Shown here one piece after another: positions 62,039-64,000 of a DNA stretch of 64,000 nucleotides. Numbering within the stretch: position 1 is the first letter of the stretch; each line of letters starts with the position of its first letter. The DNA lies in contig CM043952.1 in assembly GCA_014529385.2 (NCBI GenBank), forward strand, positions 150,873,057 to 150,937,056, written 5' to 3'. A program made the translations under genes and the position numbers. The notes beneath the pieces were generated by a model that saw only the letters and a list, made by a program, of their open reading frames with translations, made no database searches and was not told where the DNA came from. Source of the stretch: Adiantum capillus-veneris (lineage: Eukaryota > Streptophyta > Polypodiopsida > Polypodiales > Pteridaceae).

Positions 62039-63999
62039 CATAGGGAAGATGGGATCTCCATTTCTTCAATAGAGTTAGGTAATCCCTCTGTAAACATTCT
62101 CTCCAACCAGAAGGGTGTACGCCCACTTTCCCATGACTTGAAGTCACTTTCTTCTTGGATGACACTAGGTATAGCTAGTGGTCTATGGACTTTGTGAGGT
62201 TGTTGTTGTGAAGGGAACACTGTGTTTGTAATCTGGATCTTCCTAGGTGCTGGCTCTAGATCCCTTTGGGTCTCTTCTACCAAACTCCTTAATTGTTGGA
62301 CTCGCTCGATCTCCTCTGTAGGGTTTGGGTAAGTTCCTACCTTCTTCTTCGGTCCTAGCCATTGTGGCTCATGACAATCTTTGTTGTTTTTTTCTTTTCT
62401 AATGGTCGTTTTAGTCTCCTTGGATTGACCCGAATCAGAATCCTCTTCAGCGTCGTTCATATATACGGGGTCGTCACACCAGTCCCTATGTTGGTCTTTG
62501 AACTGGGGTCTGACTTCGTTGCTTTTTGCGATCTCTTTCTTCGTGTTTTCTTCTTTTTCTGAGATTGGGCAATTGATGGTGTGTGTCTCTTTCTTCAAGA
62601 ATATAATTTTGGTTTTGGATCATCGATTGTGTGAGTAAATTTATGGGTACCACATGCGTACTTTGTGTTGGCTCCTCAGTAACCTCAATTAAATTCAATG
62701 GCGTTATCTTTGGTGCATTTGAATTATTCCATTGGGCAATCAAATGATCTATGCCACATCGATTACACATGAGTATCGTCATTGTAGATGTGCTCGCTTG
62801 ATTGGTTTGCATTAGTGTGGCATTCTTTTCTAGCCTAATAGGACACTCGGCTGCACGATGTGGACCTCCACACTCGGAATTGAAGAGGTGGTCTTGGCAG
62901 TGTAATTGATATTTTGGCCTCTTAAAGCAAGAGAAGCTACTTAATAGACATGTTTGACTTGTCCCCAATAGTCCTCCATGTATTATTGTGGACTTTCTTC
63001 AAGTGCATCAATCCCATAGGGAATATTAGGATCTATATCTTCCTCACAGCCTTCCAAACAAGCAATAGATGACTCACAACCCACTTGATTCACAAAAATG
63101 ATTCTCGGATGTGGTGGTTGCGGTCCTAGCACTGGAGGTGGTAAGGGTGTTTTTTGAACAACATTTGGGCCCTAGGGACCATGTGTTGTGACGTTAGTTC
63201 AAGAGGTGGGGCCGGCATCAATGCAGGCAATCGAGGTGTGTCCACATCCATGCTAAGGTTGGTCTATTGGCCATCATGCACTTAAATACTATGCAATCCT
63301 TAGCTTGATGACCATACCTCCCACATGCATTTCAATTCCCATTAAATTTTACTCTAAAAGTAGGGCATTCACTGGTACTATGCGGACCATAGCAAACTAA
63401 GCACCATTGTTGCTCCCTTCTTGGATACATATGGTTGTTTTGCGGAGCACGATTGTTTCTAAGACTCTCTTGAATGGCCTTGGTGAGATCTGCTAAAGTC
63501 ATCTTAGATATCTTTAGCTCTTTAGCAATAGGCTTTATGGTCATTGGCTCATGTCCCGATGCTTGCGAGCTAGTAGATTTAGGCTCAATAGACACTCTTT
63601 CTCCTTGAATCATTAAGTTATTCTCCAATTGGATCGCATTGGTGGTGACTGCTTCCCAAGTAGTGATAACTCTAATGAGTGGGCCATTGTAGATATCCTC
63701 ATGTCATAATCCCCTAATGAATCTATCAAGAAATTGGTTATTAATGAAGTGCTCATTTGGATTACAACAAGAATTCAAATGCTTCAAGCGACTAATAAAG
63801 TCTCTTATTGACTCTCCTTCCTCTCGTTGGGCTTTCTGAGATGAGATGCTACACCCCAAAGTACTCCCTCTCGTATGTACTCTTTCAAGAATAGTCTCCT
63901 AAGAGTAGGGTAAATCGTTTTTTCTTCCACCCTTAGGGTTCTATACCAATCCTCAGCCTTCCCACTTAAGGTTAGGCTTAAAGCATTACTCTTATGCAG
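62039..63999 (-). pseudogene. Gag of gypsy element C, cut by insertion D and by the window edge
   Basis: From the right edge: SNALSLTLSGKAEDWYRTLR, TLRRLFLKEYI and ESIRDFISRLKHLNSCCNPN form the retrotransposon gag (capsid) region. Then comes a series of CCHC-like knuckles: CLVCYGPHSTSECP (about 63390), CGGPHRAAECP (about 62850, first half degenerate) and CNRCGIDHLIAQW (about 62740, last C is W). A charged tail (62598-62100) ends PFWLERMFTEGLPNSIEEME at the insertion point and continues at 54066 downward. Several stops and frame changes. Confidence 0.85.
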
Positions 64000-64000
64000 G

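Overview
The window looks like a retrotransposon-dense stretch of a large plant nuclear genome. The reasons are several nested Ty3/gypsy elements, one of them with a chromodomain, a Ty1/copia element, a LINE remnant, long dinucleotide arrays and plant-type primer sites (TGGTATCAGA, TGGCGCC...). No intact host protein gene was recognised. A fern or other seedless plant is possible from the style of the gypsy polyproteins, but this is a low-confidence impression and no species is named.

Positions 1-29609 hold one very large minus-strand Ty3/gypsy element, called A here. Read 5' to 3' it has a 5' LTR (29609-28702), a TGGCGC primer site, a leader with palindromic repeats (28681-26767), an N-terminal domain and gag (14795-11579), protease, RT, RNase H, two consecutive H2C2 zinc modules and integrase (to 7053). 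These are followed by a second retropepsin-like region (about 6990-6490), a spacer carrying the same palindromic repeats (5056-3608), a long extra ORF of about 1,100 codons (3607-282), a polypurine tract and the first bases of the 3' LTR at the window edge. A is split by a plus-strand chromovirus, B (14884-26766). The 5' LTR of B in turn contains a 1.3-kb DNA transposon with CACTA-type ends (16051-17371). Without B, A is about 17.7 kb inside the window.

Positions 29765-37895 are a direct duplication: two copies of about 3.75 kb bounded by TG arrays. They contain no retroelement genes but do contain splice-like short exons on the minus strand that are kept in both copies. Positions 37896-42226 are mostly non-coding, with CT/CA arrays and a minus-strand coding remnant of unknown family near 39863-40430.

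Positions 42227-52800 hold a head-to-head LTR pair around a LINE RT remnant. To the right lies a decayed plus-strand gypsy element, F (integrase, then a DTGA retropepsin-like motif downstream of integrase, as in A). F is interrupted by a copia element, G (46279-50463), with a 5-bp target duplication. Positions 52859-63999 hold a minus-strand gypsy gag-protease, C, split by a 7.96-kb insertion, D (54072-62033). D has a perfect 5-bp target duplication, but both of its outer ends are LTR 5' (U3) ends because a truncated 3' LTR is fused to an inverted LTR.

The most interesting signals are the post-integrase retropepsin-like region seen in two elements on opposite strands, the palindromic repeat arrays confined to the non-coding parts of A, and the aberrant but apparently integrase-made insertion D. 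Almost every coding region has stops or frameshifts, so these copies are judged inactive.
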